Both the position numbers and the translations under genes were made by a program. The notes under the pieces are model-generated. The model searched no databases, was not told where the DNA came from, and worked only from the letters and a program-made list of their open reading frames with translations. This document shows positions 63,966 to 64,000 of a stretch of 64,000 bases of DNA, piece by piece (the first letter of the stretch is position 1; each line of letters opens with the position of its first letter). Origin of the DNA: Vibrio sp. PID17_43 (GTDB lineage Bacteria; Pseudomonadota; Gammaproteobacteria; Enterobacterales; Vibrionaceae); assembly GCF_002608565.1 (NCBI RefSeq), contig NZ_LIXM01000003.1:174710-238709 (forward strand), written 5' to 3'.

Positions 63966-64000
63966 AATTCTGTTTCGGTTTCACTTTCATTAAAAAGTGA

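Overview
The window reads as chromosomal DNA of a Vibrio, most like the harveyi/parahaemolyticus/alginolyticus group. The pointers are the protein families (DUF2913, an XRE/DUF3612 regulator, CioAB, an NqrB paralogue, a TtpC-type TonB system), Vibrio-style intergenic palindromes, a CsrB-family RNA, and the 5S end of an rRNA operon at the right edge. Placement on the small chromosome is my inference from recalled gene neighbourhoods and is not proven here. No insertion sequence, prophage, CRISPR array or integron attC array was seen.

Layout. 0-4 kb: light-related genes (DUF2256, SDR, iron-sulfur cryptochrome/photolyase, DASH cryptochrome) and a dead GGDEF fragment. 4-10 kb: an XRE regulator with a divergent gene of unknown function, a membrane diguanylate cyclase, an AlkB-like dioxygenase, a broken nupC. 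10-17 kb: tRNA-Leu, DUF2913, tryptophanase with its tnaC leader, an orphan nqrB, cioAB with a 32-codon membrane peptide, a cystatin-like secreted protein. 17-22 kb: L-2-hydroxyglutarate oxidase in an operon with a TAXI-type TRAP transporter. 22-26 kb: frameshifted brnQ behind a putative leader peptide, a second diguanylate cyclase, and back-to-back fragments of a sigma-54 regulator and a sensor kinase. 26-43 kb: glycosidase, PhoX, YggL, CsrB-family RNA, LysR regulator, rimK with a zinc/aspartic protease, MBL hydrolase, speAB, EmrD, a prolyl oligopeptidase and a porin.

43-59.4 kb is the most coherent block: an iron acquisition locus. It runs from a two-component system through a siderophore receptor and a TtpC/ExbBD/TonB system to a nine-gene operon whose order (PepSY protein, small periplasmic proteins, DUF6162-like protein, metal-binding protein, ATPase, permease, second binding protein) mirrors the Pseudomonas aeruginosa fpvGHJK-fpvCDEF module, which reduces ferri-pyoverdine in the periplasm and takes up the released iron. 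Close matches to the Fur box lie before the regulator gene, the receptor and the nine-gene operon. No siderophore biosynthesis genes are present, so use of a foreign siderophore is likely.

59.5-64 kb: L-lactate dehydrogenase, glycerophosphodiesterase, L,D-transpeptidase, a degraded D-lactate dehydrogenase, YibL, tRNA-Ser and 5S rRNA. Gene decay is frequent: I count seven remnants or frameshifted genes, which suggests recent loss of nucleoside, dicarboxylate, branched-chain amino acid and fermentative functions, or sequencing errors at the homopolymers.
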